DNA of 64,000 nucleotides, from positions 241,001 through 305,000 of the forward strand of contig JAVKOQ010000025.1 of the NCBI GenBank assembly GCA_031835245.1. Direction: 5' to 3'. Below, piece by piece: positions 34,691 to 45,175 of the stretch; the stretch's first letter is position 1; each line of letters begins with the position of its first letter. Position numbers and translations under genes: made by a program. This stretch comes from Balamuthia mandrillaris (lineage: Eukaryota; Discosea; Longamoebia; Balamuthiidae). Below the pieces are notes generated by a model. The model did not search any database, was not told the origin of the DNA, and saw only the letters and a list, made by a program, of their open reading frames with translations.

Positions 34691-37336
34691 TCAGTTGGAA
34701 GAAGAAGCACCGTTGTTCTTCCTCTCGCGGGCACGTCTGTTTTGGAACCAAATCTGCACTCGCTCCTGAGAGAGTCCGATCTGCTGCGAGATGACCTCTT
34801 TGGTCTGACGGGTGGGCAGCGGGTTCATACGAAAGGCTTCCTCCAGGACAAAGAGCTGCCTGGCGTTGGGACAAATGCGCTTCAAGCGTTGTCTCTTGTT
34901 TTTGTTTGAAGAAGAAGTGGAAGGAGGAGAGTCGGTTGAAGCGGAAGGGGGAGGGGAAGTGGATGTTGATGTTTCGGTCGGATCCCGCTTTTGCTTTCTG
35001 TTGTTGCTCTTCATCTTAGTTGCTCTCTTCTTTTTGCTGTCTTCTTCTAAGGTAGGATGTGTTACGTTTGTGGGTGATTCCTCGCCAAGACTCTGCTCTA
35101 ACTTGACTTGTGCCAAAGTAGGAATATTGGAGGAAGAGACAAAGTGTTGTTGTGGCTGGTTCGTCGCAGGCACAACAACCGGATAGGAAGGAACTCGTGG
35201 CGCCAAACAGGATTGTATCGAGTTTGTTCTACCAACTGGCGAAGAAAAAGAAGAAGACAGGAAAGAGGCGGCAGGTTGTTGTACGCCATCGATACCGTCA
35301 CAGCTACCAAGCTTGTATATGTCCAACGTAACATTTGGTCGAATGCCACCAGAGACTGTGCTTGAGGCAGAAGCAGGGCCAGGATACGAATGACGCTTTT
35401 GGTCGGTTCTGCCACAAGCTGGAGCAGATGATCGTCTGTTGTTAGAGGAAGAGGATTGTTGTTGGTTTTCGAGCAACAACAGTTGTTGGCGAAGGCGAAG
35501 TTGGATCTGCTTTTGCTTCTCGCAGAGCAGTTGGATCTCATCTGTGGGTTCATGAGCTACAGCTCCGCTTGCAGAAGCAGCAGAAAAAGATCCGCGGTAC
35601 AGTGACGTGAACGGAGACTGGGGAGGGCTGTGAGAAAGTCTCCATTGATGAATCGCCCTTTCGCAGCTGGCCACCCCTTCGTCGGACGACGGACTGGAAC
35701 TTCTTCTGTTGATCTGCCAGTCCGGCATTGTTGACTCCGGCCTTGTGGTTGTCGCTCTCTCTTGGTCCATATCGTTGCTCTTCCTATCAACAGGCACGAA
35801 TCGGTGATGCGGTTGCAGAGGAGGGCACTCGCCGGAGAGCATTTGAACGCGTGCTCTCTTGCTGGCAGCAACAAGCAGCTGAGCGGCTTCTACTGGGTGC
35901 TGAATGACTCTCTGGTAGGAAGTTGTCTCGTGATTGTTTTGGCTACTGTTCATCATCATCATTCTCTTCATCATCATCTCCTCCTGACTTCTTTTTCTTC
36001 CCCTTCCATCTGCCAGTTGGTGTTGCTGTGCTGGGAAAGAAGAAGCACTGTTCATCTTCGGTGCCAGATGGTGAGGTTGAAACTCGATCTGCAAAGGCGG
36101 AAGCTGAAATGAAGAAGTGCAGGGGATGTTCGGCATGGATGAGGACAGCGGAGGCAATCGGATGCGCTCAGTCTCTCCCTCTTCCTTCTCCTCTTCCTCC
36201 ATCTTTTGCCACCGTTGGAATGGAATGAAGGCGGAGCTCGAGGATGACGATGAAGACGCAAAGGAAGAAGGAGAAGAAGAAGAGCGTGGACGACAACGAA
36301 GTATAGCACTATCTTTGTCGTCATCAGCAACAGTGCCGAGCAAGGAAGAAGACGAAGGAGAGCGAGGAGGAGACGACGACGGAGAAGAGGCCGTGCAACC
36401 GTCTTGCAGTGACGAGAAAGAGAAGCAGCTGTCCTCTGCCAGCGTCTTCTGTAGTGGTTGTGGCTGTGAAGTGCTTCGTGCACGTGTGGCAATGGTAGTG
36501 GTAGTGGCCAACGATGGAAGCTGCCACAATGACGACGCATCACTGGCTGCAAAGTTGTTCACAAAAGGAACTGCAGTGCTACGCGGGCGACTGTGGTTTC
36601 TTCGTTGGGGAGCTCCCGGAGAGGACGCTGACGCCACAGGTTTCTCCACTTCGCTGTTGTCTTCGTGGTGGCCAGGATCAGTCTTCTCGTTCTTGGTGGA
36701 GGCAGGGGTTCCAACCGGGGATCCCCTTCTTCGGTGGTGCGGCTGTTGGCTGCTGGTGGACCCTCTTCTTCTTCGGTGGGGCTGCTGCTGTTGCTGCTGC
36801 TGCAGTGGCAACGGAGCCACCAACAAGTCAGCAAAGCTACGCTGTGGTTGGATGCCTCCTCTATTCTCCCCTGCAGCTGCTACGTTTTTTGCCAGGTAGA
36901 CAAACGAAGCCGCAGCAGAGGAAGAACGTTCGAGCTCCAGGGATGTAGCCGCCATCGAGAGCATTGGTAACAGTCCGTTCCTATGGTCGTTGTCCGCTAC
37001 TTCGTTTTCTGTCAAAAAAGTAGTGGTTGTCGGTTGAATGCCCTGCTTAGTGGTGGTGGTGTCTTCCGTGGGTGGCGCGTGTGGTGTTGTTTGTGTGATG
37101 AGAGAAGAAGAAAAAGCGGCGGAGAGTTGATCAACGGAAGTAGCGGCGGTGGGATTTTTTGGGTTGTCCGTTGATGATGACGAGGAAGATGGAGGAACGA
37201 GCAGAATTGGGGAGGTCGTGGTCGTTGAGGGCGCAGCAGGGGTGGCCAGAGCGGTGCTGCTGCTGTTGACGGCGCCCAACGTTTCCTCCGTGTCTGTGTC
37301 CTTTGAGGCGGATGGCAACCAACAGGAGATCTTCAT
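34691..37336 (-). CDS. Homeodomain transcription factor with long disordered N-terminus
   Basis: A single coding exon of about 881 residues. The homeodomain is at the extreme C-terminus (KNKRQRLKRICPNARQLFVL, helix 2 TRQTKEVISQQIGLS, recognition helix ERVQIWFQNRRARERK), with the invariant W, F, N and R. Everything before it is low-complexity: Ser, Thr, Pro, Gln, His and Met runs, so about 800 residues are probably disordered activation or repression sequence. The ATG at 37334-37336 lies two bases after a TTTCAG acceptor (AG at 37338-37339). A matching donor AAG|GTGAGT lies at 37547-37548, so a 210-nt leader intron is likely. Joining leaves the upstream frame open, but no upstream ATG is seen in that frame. 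Confidence 0.88.
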   Translation of the reverse strand: MKISCWLPSASKDTDTEETLGAVNSSSTALATPAAPSTTTTSPILLVPPSSSSSSTDNPKNPTAATSVDQLSAAFSSSLITQTTPHAPPTEDTTTTKQGIQPTTTTFLTENEVADNDHRNGLLPMLSMAATSLELERSSSAAASFVYLAKNVAAAGENRGGIQPQRSFADLLVAPLPLQQQQQQQPHRRRRGSTSSQQPHHRRRGSPVGTPASTKNEKTDPGHHEDNSEVEKPVASASSPGAPQRRNHSRPRSTAVPFVNNFAASDASSLWQLPSLATTTTIATRARSTSQPQPLQKTLAEDSCFSFSSLQDGCTASSPSSSPPRSPSSSSLLGTVADDDKDSAILRCRPRSSSSPSSFASSSSSSSSAFIPFQRWQKMEEEEKEEGETERIRLPPLSSSMPNIPCTSSFQLPPLQIEFQPHHLAPKMNSASSFPAQQHQLADGRGRKRSQEEMMMKRMMMMNSSQNNHETTSYQRVIQHPVEAAQLLVAASKRARVQMLSGECPPLQPHHRFVPVDRKSNDMDQERATTTRPESTMPDWQINRRSSSPSSDEGVASCERAIHQWRLSHSPPQSPFTSLYRGSFSAASASGAVAHEPTDEIQLLCEKQKQIQLRLRQQLLLLENQQQSSSSNNRRSSAPACGRTDQKRHSYPGPASASSTVSGGIRPNVTLDIYKLGSCDGIDGVQQPAASFLSSSFSSPVGRTNSIQSCLAPRVPSYPVVVPATNQPQQHFVSSSNIPTLAQVKLEQSLGEESPTNVTHPTLEEDSKKKRATKMKSNNRKQKRDPTETSTSTSPPPSASTDSPPSTSSSNKNKRQRLKRICPNARQLFVLEEAFRMNPLPTRQTKEVISQQIGLSQERVQIWFQNRRARERKNNGASSSN

Positions 37337-37337
37337 C

Positions 37338-37547
37338 CTGAAACAAGGTAAGCGAGAGAAGAGCAAGACGGGTCAGAGCAGATTTTGGGAGCTAAACACA
37401 TGAATTAAGGAGTTGTAGCGAGAGGCGCATTCGAAGAATGGGTACAACTATGCTAAAATGATCATTCTCCCTTTTCTTTGGCCAAAGCGCATCGCTCCAA
37501 ATCCGTAATGAAAGGCGGGATAAGGAAAGGAGGGGAGTTCGACTCAC
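37338..37547 (-). other. Probable 5'-leader intron of homeodomain gene
   Basis: Donor AAG|GTGAGT and acceptor TTTCAG|G flank 210 nt on the minus strand. The start codon follows one base after the acceptor. No coding potential is evident inside. Confidence 0.55.
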
Positions 37548-37548
37548 C

Positions 37549-38717
37549 TTTTGCCGGTTTTGAATTTAAACGGGAAGATACGGGCAAGTTGTAGTAGCTT
37601 GGGGGAGATTTGAGGTGGCTCGTGAATGAGGGATTGGAGTGTTGAGCGGCGGAACAAAGTAGTTGTTGGCCTCAAATGGGGGCTTCGCGTGTGATGGCCT
37701 TGACAGAGGTAGTGTGGGTGTTGTTGCTGCAGTCGCCGTGTACAACCGTTCCCACAAAAAAAATGCTTCAATATCCACCTACAAAAAAACCCAGAGCAGA
37801 GAGGGGTTGCACTTCTTTTTGCTCTTGGTAGTGCAGCTCCTGCGGAGGTCGTTTTTTTGATTGCAGTAGCTTCGTGTGTGTTGCGTCAGTACAGTCTGTA
37901 CTTTTTTTTTCTTTTGCTTGTGCCTGTGGAGAAGATGGCTTGACCGAATAAAAAAACAAAAGCCGAATAGAGCTCCCTTCTTTTTTTTATTTATATTGCC
38001 CATGTCTATTTGCCAGTGTCGGTCTCATCGGTCATCCGCACTTCCGCTGAAAATATCCATGACACAATGTCCCAAAACCAATATTCCGTTTGCGAGAGAC
38101 GTTCTTTTCGATAGCGCAACGCCTTAATTGTCAAAAAAGAACCAGATCCAACACCGATGTTTAGAGAGCAGTCAATTTTGGGATGCCTGACGTGCGATTT
38201 GCCGCCGCCTTTTAGATTGTTGGGATTGAACATTTCTTCTGGATGGAACTCTATTTGGGCGTTAGTGCAGGAAATCTCGCGGAGGGAAGCAACAATTTTG
38301 GATGGCCATTCTATTAATGAGGGGTGGTTGTTTTGTTAGAGCGGTTCGAGGTTGACCGAACCGCAGATCGAGTCCTTTCTTGTTTGACTGCGGCAACTCG
38401 GGAGAAAACACGAACAAAAACAGAGAGGGTGAACAAGGCAGCACCTCATATTTGTCAGAGCTCAACCCCAGAATGATATATGTCATAGAAATTGAGCAGC
38501 CCAATAGTGTGCGGCGGTCTTCTTCCGCCCAATGCACAAGGAGGGAATTTCGAGCTAAAAACCAATCGAAAAAGGAGAAATTTAAGTAATTAATGGAATT
38601 GGATTGTAACCCCAATGGAATATCAAAGGGAGTTGGCCAATGGTATGAAAAAATATGGTGTGCACAAATCCTGCCCTACTTCAGCAAAAAAAAAGAATGC
38701 TAAGCAATATGGAGGGA
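37549..38717. other. Intergenic region with orphan frame and hairpin
   Basis: Holds the leader exon of the homeodomain gene (about 37549-37780) and then a spacer. An open minus-strand frame runs from about 38006 to 38336 (about 110 codons, EFHPEEMFNPNNLKGGGKSH, ending EVRMTDETDTGK) and overlaps another minus frame at 38262-38615. Neither matches a family I know. An 8-bp hairpin (GCGGTTCG / CGAACCGC) lies at 38341-38364. This may be a decayed gene or element. Confidence 0.35.
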
Positions 38718-39335
38718 TTAGCTGAGGTCCAGCACCAAGGCCACATTGTCTCGGTCCAGGAAATCGACACACTCGCACTCGTGGCTGGCGGCTTGAGCGG
38801 TGTAGAAGCGGCCGTAGCCGTAGGGCGGCTGGTGCCACGTGTCCACGTTGATGGTCACCGAGCGCGAGCCATCAAACTTGAACAAGCGTAGGTCCTCCGC
38901 GCGAAGCTTCTCCGTCGGAATGTCCGAAGCGGCAAGAAGGAGCGCAAAGGGCTGTCCCTCCAAAGGGGCGAACAACTGCTCGCTGGTAGGGTGCTTATTC
39001 ACTTCCCTCGTAAGAAACTTCTCTTCCACCGCTTCTTCCTCCACGGCAAGGCCCGTTGTGTACTCGTCCGCTTTGATGCCGTTGTTCTTGGCACGGATGC
39101 TCTCCCCATCGCGACGCACGACGAACTCTCCGTGGGCTATTTCGGCTCCCTCCACCGTGGTGTAGACGTTCTCCCGCAGCTTGTTCATGTCGTGCACGAC
39201 ATAGCGGCCGTAGCGTTGGAACGACTCGGCATCAGGGTTATGAACGACCGGCACGTGAACCAGCTGGGCGCCTTGGAAGGCCTTGCGAGAGTGGTCAGCG
39301 TAGCCAGAGGGGTTGTTGTTGTTGTTGTTGTTCAT
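38718..39335 (-). CDS. Ureidoglycolate lyase-like enzyme
   Basis: A single-exon protein of 205 residues. After MNNNNNNNPSGYADHSRKAF comes a domain of the ureidoglycolate lyase (AllA/DAL3) family. That family splits ureidoglycolate to glyoxylate and urea in purine/allantoin breakdown. Signature parts are HPTSEQLFAPLEGQPFALLL, LRLFKFDGSRSVTINVDTWH and YGYGRFYTAQ, and the end VDFLDRDNVALVL. These correspond to the conserved H-S-Q-F-P-L, DG...GVxxxxxxWH and F..DR blocks of the family. The ATG at 39333-39335 is the first in frame and is followed by seven Asn codons (a GTT/AAC repeat). A GTCGAC box lies 172 bp upstream (39507-39512). Assignment rests on motif recall. Confidence 0.75.
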   Translation of the reverse strand: MNNNNNNNPSGYADHSRKAFQGAQLVHVPVVHNPDAESFQRYGRYVVHDMNKLRENVYTTVEGAEIAHGEFVVRRDGESIRAKNNGIKADEYTTGLAVEEEAVEEKFLTREVNKHPTSEQLFAPLEGQPFALLLAASDIPTEKLRAEDLRLFKFDGSRSVTINVDTWHQPPYGYGRFYTAQAASHECECVDFLDRDNVALVLDLS

Positions 39336-39544
39336 TCTTCTATCAGCGCACTCTCTCTTTCTTTTCTCAAAGGGTGCTTCACGGGGCAAACAAAAAAATA
39401 GAAAGCAAAGGATTATTCAGATAACTGCCGAAATTATCAACCAACAAAACTTTAAAAGGTATGGAAACTCGAATAATCGATAAATTATCAAGAAAAAGTA
39501 CACGTAGTCGACAAAATTGCAACCCACGATCCAACAGGTTATAA

Positions 39545-39950
39545 TTACAACAGTAGCGATGAAAGAGTGGCGCCACAACCGCCATCCTCATTGCCATCCT
39601 CATTGGTGCCGTCTTCTTCTCCATCACTATTGCCATCAGCTGTCCCAGTGCTGCTGCCGCTGTCTATGCTGCCTTCAGGACAGAAAGTAATGGTATAGTC
39701 TCCTTCGTCAGAGCACGCATGTGTATTCTCGTCGTCCTTTGGAGAGAGAGAGAGAGTCAATGAATTGAACCAAGCAATTGATAACTTCAACTTACAATAG
39801 GCATCAGCACAATTATCCTCGTTTACAGACGGATCTCCTAGACAATACAAGTCATGGCATTCAGATTGTAGCCTCATCGGACCATTATATCCTGTTTCAC
39901 CGCCAACATCCACGCAGCACTATCGCGCAAAAGTACTGTGAGGGCAAGAG

Positions 39951-39994
<44 letters not shown>

Positions 39995-40452
39995 AGGTGC
40001 CACAGAGAACGCATGCCCTAGATAGAGTGAGAGAGAGAGAGAGAGAGAGAGAGGATCTACCTGGTAAGAGAAGCACTGGTCTCCAGGACAGCCTGGCGGA
40101 ATAACCGAAATATCATAAAAGTCTAAGTCGGAGAACCCTACACGCGCATACTCACCTAAGAAAAAGCACAGCCGCCCACAATAGATAAGAAACGTTTACC
40201 TGTATTGAAAGAAAACTCGGCCAAGGTAGCGCTTGCCTCTGTGCCATGCTGAAACTTGCCGCTGACTGGGCCGGCAGGAATGGTCCAAGTCCCCTCTCCG
40301 CCGTTCCCCTCCAAAGTGAAGAGCAGCTCCGTATTCCAGTAGATATCTCTAGAGGTGGCACATTCGTTCACAAGAGTTACGGCGCGACCCTGCGCCAGGT
40401 GGCAAAACAGGGGCAGAGCAACGAGAAGAGCCCACCACGAGAGTGCGTGCAT
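39545..40452 (-). CDS. Small secreted thaumatin-like protein
   Basis: The signal peptide is MHALSWWALLVALPLFCHLA. Exon 1 (about 40199-40452) carries AVTLVNECATSRDIYWNTEL and TWTIPAGPVSGKFQHG. It splices to GFSDLDFYDISVIPPGCPGD, then to CCVDVGGETGYNGPMRLQSE, NCADAYC, DDENTHACSDEGDYTITFCP. This order (TLAEFxxNGF..DFYDxS, DAY..xxDD, Y.I.FCP) is that of thaumatin/osmotin-like proteins. The C-terminal 40 residues are Asp/Glu/Gly-rich and end CGATLSSLLL. Between NCADAY and DDENTHAC there is an intron-like 59-nt stretch (GTAAGT...CCAAAG). Splicing it would create an immediate stop, whereas leaving it in keeps the frame open with about 18 extra residues. Function may be antimicrobial or carbohydrate-binding. 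Confidence 0.75.
39953..40053. repeat. Two (GA)n runs in thaumatin-like gene intron
   Basis: GA runs at about 39956-39988 and 40030-40053 lie in the same intron. They read CT on the coding strand. Confidence 0.8.
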
Positions 40453-41043
40453 GTTTGTTGGTTTCGTTTATTGTATTTTGCTTTTTATTTTTTGTTATTG
40501 AATTGTTATTGAATTAATTGCTTGGCGATTCGCAGCTTTTACTTTAGGCGAAAAGGCAATGGGCTACAGGTCTTCCCGCTAATAAACTGAGATGAAGACA
40601 ATCGACGCCGAGATACCTGCGGACCCTGGGTGAGGGCATAGCTCATTGCAAAAGAGTTGGCCGGTTGCAGACACCTATGTACGTTCTCCACTCAATACAC
40701 TGGGGGAAAAAAAAACAATCATATTCCAGAAGGAATGACCCAGTAGAGCGAGAAAGGCCAAGATCCTTTTTCATTGAGCACTCAAGCGAACTCAGGTCGT
40801 TTTGGAAGGAGTTTTTTTTTTGTTCAGCAAGGCTTCAAAACAACTCAGGATGTCAATGGGACCACAGAGCTTGCATTCCAGGAAGACCTGCCCCAAAGGA
40901 ACATGCAGGAGTGAGCCAGCGTTTCTGTCGACACGTTTTTTTGAACTTTTCATTGTGCGAAAATTTTCCTCGAAAAACTTTCACCAGTGAAAAAAAACCT
41001 TCAACAGGAAGCAGAGGAGAGAGAGCGGAGCAGAGTCGCAAGA
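40453..41043. promoter_or_regulatory. Divergent promoter of thaumatin-like gene and REV1
   Basis: 591 bp between divergent starts. One GTCGAC box at 40927-40932 lies 112 bp upstream of the REV1 ATG. The rest has AT-rich sequence near the thaumatin-like start and no gene-like frame with recognisable content. Confidence 0.4.
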
Positions 41044-44000
41044 ATGCAGCAACCCTGGGCCAGCCCAGAGTACGCCAATGCCTGCACCTTGGTGCCAGCA
41101 GCTGCCGTGACTGAGGAGGAGGCCCGAAGCGCCAAAGCTTCGAGCAGTGGTGGTGGCGTTGCACCGCCGCCTCCTCCCGAACCGAGATCCCGAGCGTGGC
41201 GCTCCTACATGGAAGCCAAGAAGGAGAAGCTGACGGAGCAGTTTAGGTTTGTCAAACAAAACGAAACTTTTTTTATAGTCTCCCTTGCTCTTCTTACTCT
41301 TTTTTGTGTTGGAAAAAAAAAACAGAAATGTGTCCTACTATGAAGAGACGGAAACTGCGGTGCATAGTTCTATCTTCAAAAACGTTGTCATTTGGGTCAA
41401 CGGATACACTACGGTGCACTTCTTCTCTTGTGCTTCGTCGTTGCTTTCTTCTCCGATGTTTTTTGTTTCTTGTTCTTTTATTAGCTTATTTTTTTTCTCC
41501 TAGTTATTCTTGTTCTTATGCTTCTTGTGCCTCTTCTTCTTTTTCTTCTTCTTGTGCTTCTTCTTCTGCTTCTTCTTCATCTTCTTTCTCTACTGTGTTT
41601 TCTTCTCCATTTTCTTCATTTTCCTTGTTCTTGTGGTCTTATTGCTGTTTCTTTTGCCTCTTGTATAGCCAAGTCTGCATGACTTGAGAAGAATGGTGGT
41701 TGCCAATGGTGGAAGCTTTGTTCAGTACTTCAATGGCACAGTTACCCACATTGTTGCCTGTAACCTTACTAATGCCAAACACGACCAATACAGGTACTCT
41801 CTTTCTTCTTCTCCTTCTCTCGTTCGAGCTTTTGTTGTTCTTCTTCATTTTCTTATTTTCTGCTCTTCCTCCTTCTGTATAGTGACTTAATCGTTTCTTT
41901 TTTCTAAACAGTAATCGCAAAGCAAAGGTGGTGAGACCTGAATGGCTAGTGGACAGCGTTCGTGAAGGCAAGCAATTGCCTTCCACCAATTATCTCTTGG
42001 AGAAACCGACTTCTTCCAGTTCTAAAACAACCGAGATGACTCGTGGTCATTCTAGCCACCAAGGAAGAACAGCAACCGATCCCAACTTTCTGGAATCGTA
42101 CTTCAAGTCCTCTCGCCTACACCATCTTTCCACGTGGAGATCACAGTTCGAGGAAGAACTGAAACAATACTTGCAATCGTTGGAACCTGAAGAAAAGGAA
42201 AAGGAGAGAAGGGATGAGGCTACAAAAAGGACTCATCTCATTGCCTTTGAAAAGAAAGAAGACATAAAGAAACTGATTAAAAATAGAAGTCCAGGAGAGG
42301 AAGAGGAAGAGGAAGAGGAAGAAGATTATGTGGATATGGAGGAAAGTGAGGAATTCGAGTCGACAATGCCAGTGCAACGCCGAAAGGAGAGTCCACCATC
42401 CCGAGTTATAATGCACGTTGATATGGTTTGTGTTTGTTTTCTCGCTCTTCAAGAGGCTGTTCCGCTAACATCTTCCATTCGGAATGGACATTTACAGGAT
42501 TGCTTTTTCGCATCTGTGGCCCTTCTCGATCGTCCTGAGTTTGTTTTTTTTTTTTTTGACTTCTGTTTCTCTTCGCTTCTTATCTAACAGGGCTTGTTTT
42601 TTTCAATCTTGTTGAACAGGTTGAAAGGTAAACCAATCGTGGTTTGCCACAGCGACTCTCCCAAAGGGACCAGTGACATAGCTTGCGCCTCCTACGAAGC
42701 GCGCAAATATGGCGTGAAGAATGGTATGTTGGTAGGAATGGCAAAGGAGCTGTGTCCACAATTGGTAGCCGTGCCGTACGACTTTGATAAGTATGAAAAG
42801 ATATCGAAGCAGATGTACAAAATATTCGCTCGCTATACGCGTCGCATCCAGGTGGTTAGCTGCGATGAGGCATTGCTTGACCTTAGCGACCATCCTGTTG
42901 ATCCTTGTGATGTTGCTCACAAACTTCGTAGGTTTGTGTGTTTGTTGGTTACTTCTCCTTCTTTCTTTCTCTATTCCGTGTTTCTTTTCCTGCATTGTTT
43001 TCTGATATTTTGATGTTGCTGTTACATCTAGCGATATATTTGCAGAAACAGGTTGCACAGCATCTGCTGGAATCGGTCACAACATCTTGCTGGCCAAACT
43101 AGCAACCCGCAAAGCCAAACCCAACGGACAATATTTGCTCTCTGCCGCAGAAGCTCCTCTTGTCTTGGCCACGTTGCCTGTTGCGTCTCTTCCCGGCATT
43201 GGCTGGAAGCTTCGTAAACGATTGAAAAATCTGAAGAGCAACGTTGAAAACTGCTCTGACATTCTTCGTGTGGACAAAGAGGAGCTTCATCAACAATTTG
43301 GGCAGAAACTTGGAGAGAAGATTTGGAACTATGCTCGAGGTATTGATGAACGTCCTTTACAGCTTAATAAGGTCTCGTTATTTCTCCTATGTTCTTTCTT
43401 TCTACTTGCCATGTTGTTTACTTACATTCAAATTCAGGTAAGGAAGTCAATGGGAGTGGATGTGAATTGGGGTATCCGGTTCACTCAAATGGAAGAAATG
43501 CGCAACTTCATGCTTGCTTTATCACAAGAGCTTTCCAACCGGTTGCAAAAAGCCTCCTTGAAAGGCCACAGTCTTGTCCTCAAGGTTTTATTGCTCTCTG
43601 TCGCCTTCTTTCGACTTTCTTCTTATCTTTCCTTTTTTCCAATCGAAAATATAAAGCTTAAGAAAAGAAAAGAAGATGCGCCAGAAGCTTACAAATATTT
43701 AGGACATGGCATCGTCGACTCTCTTAGTCGATCCACTTCTCTCTCCTCCTTCACCGACTCGCAGGCAATCATTTTCGAGGAGAGCTGGCGACTGTGGACT
43801 CAACTTAAAGTGGCAGTTGAGGACGTTCGCGGGGTTGGCATCCATATGCAACGTTTGAATAACAACAGCAACAATAGGAATGAAGCGAACCAAGAAAGGA
43901 AGAAGACAAGCAACGTTACCTTGTTTACAGCCTTCGAGAGGCAACGAAACAAACAACTCAACGCAGAATCGGAAAAACAGCACCAACAACCAAATCGAAC

Positions 44001-44831
44001 AGGAGAAAGAAACGAACAAAAAGCAGCGAAAGAAGTTGCATCGGTTGTTGTTGCTGCGAACAAGAAGAAAGCGACAACGCCAACGAAGCCGACAAGCACA
44101 AAAAGAGGAAGACGAAAACGCGACAACGAAGACACCATCACGCTTACTCAACGTTACCGCATCAACACAAACAAGAAGAAGGAAAAGCAACCTCTTCTTG
44201 TACCTCCGTTGGTAGCTGAAAACGAGAACGAGAAGGAAATAGAAGAAACGAAGAGAAGAAAAACTACAACCACTAATGCTGTTGTGCCGTTACATTTGGA
44301 ACCGGTGGAAAAGATGCTCTCACTGTTAAATGTTGGCGAGGAAAAGGGTATTGGTGAACGACTTTCCTTTGGACAGTATGCGCAAACCTTTCGGCATTGG
44401 ATAGGCGAAAAGGCACCGATGCTGGTTTGTATCTTTCATTCCTCTTTTTTTTATTATTTCTGACTTGTGTATCTCTCAACAACAGGAACAGGAAAGCGAG
44501 GAGTTAACAGAAATATTGGTGGGGTACATTCACCGCTGCCTTGAAGATAAACTATTGGAAGACGCACATGCTGTGCTGCTTACTCTTTGCCTGTAACTAT
44601 TTTTTCTTTGTTTATTCATTTATTTATTTATTTTTTGCCCATTTCGCTAACATTATTTCGCTCTGTTGTTACAAAAGGGAGGCCAAGCGAACCACGTCCA
44701 TTCAACCCCTGTTCGACGCGGTTTTAAGGGAGGCCACAAGCCTCCTCCGTCAGCATTACCGGCGACCAGGCCTCCGCTTCCCCTTCTCTCCCTTCTTCAG
44801 CACGAACCAAGGAACCAGCCACCCAACGTGA
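41044..44831 (+). CDS. REV1: DNA repair protein REV1 (Y-family polymerase)
   Basis: Eleven exons join exactly to 932 residues: 41044-41246, 41326-41413, 41669-41793, 41912-42425, 42498-42538, 42620-42931, 43032-43371, 43438-43584, 43657-44424, 44486-44592, 44678-44831. REV1 inserts dCMP opposite lesions and recruits polymerase zeta. Visible parts are SYMEAKKEKLTEQF, a BRCT domain (IFKNVVIWVNGYT, GGSFVQYFNGTVTHIVA, VVRPEWLVDSVREGK), catalytic motif I HVDMDCFFASVAL, AKYG-type fingers (ASYEARKYGVKNGM), SCDEALLDLSD with the catalytic Asp-Glu, TASAGIGHNILLAKLATRKA, and GIGWKLRKRL. The last two exons give a helical REV1 C-terminal domain (ILVGYIHRCLEDKLLEDA, LFDAVLREATSLLRQHY). The region between little finger and C-terminal domain is Asn/Lys/Thr-rich; no ubiquitin-binding motif was recognised. 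The stop is 70 bp before a transposon. Confidence 0.94.
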
Positions 44832-44903
44832 CCGCGTCCATTATGAAGATCTTCTTCTCTTCTCTCGCCACGTTTCTTCCGAAATTCCTTTTTGTCTTTT
44901 ATT

Positions 44904-44975
44904 GAGTGAAAATGGGCATGATTGGGTGGTTAACGTCTGGCTGGATTGTTTTCGCGGAGAATAAAATCATTTCCT
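44904..44975 (+). repeat. Left terminal inverted repeat of the transposon
   Basis: About 70 bp, beginning GAGTGAAAATGGGCATGATT. It matches the reverse complement of the right end with only a few differences. Confidence 0.85.
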
Positions 44976-45175
44976 GGATAAGGCTATCCTCAAATTGAAA
45001 ATAACTCCCTGCAAGGAGGACTTCATAGCTGGCAAGTAAAAGATAAAAAACTAGAGAGGATGTAGTTGGTTTTTGCCCCCAAAAAAAGGTGTATATAGAA
45101 GAATGTGGATTAAAGAGTTAAAAAAAATATTCATTGTTTTTTGAAGTTTTGAAGTGAAACAAACATAACACAAGT

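Noticed and set aside
34631-36970. Several plus-strand frames of 60-260 codons opposite the homeodomain gene
   Set aside because: Antisense shadows of Ser/Gln-rich codons; the minus frame has the homeodomain and a single long reading.
31378-40053. Regular GA runs considered as CRISPR-like arrays
   Set aside because: Simple dinucleotide repeats without distinct spacers, in a eukaryotic gene context.
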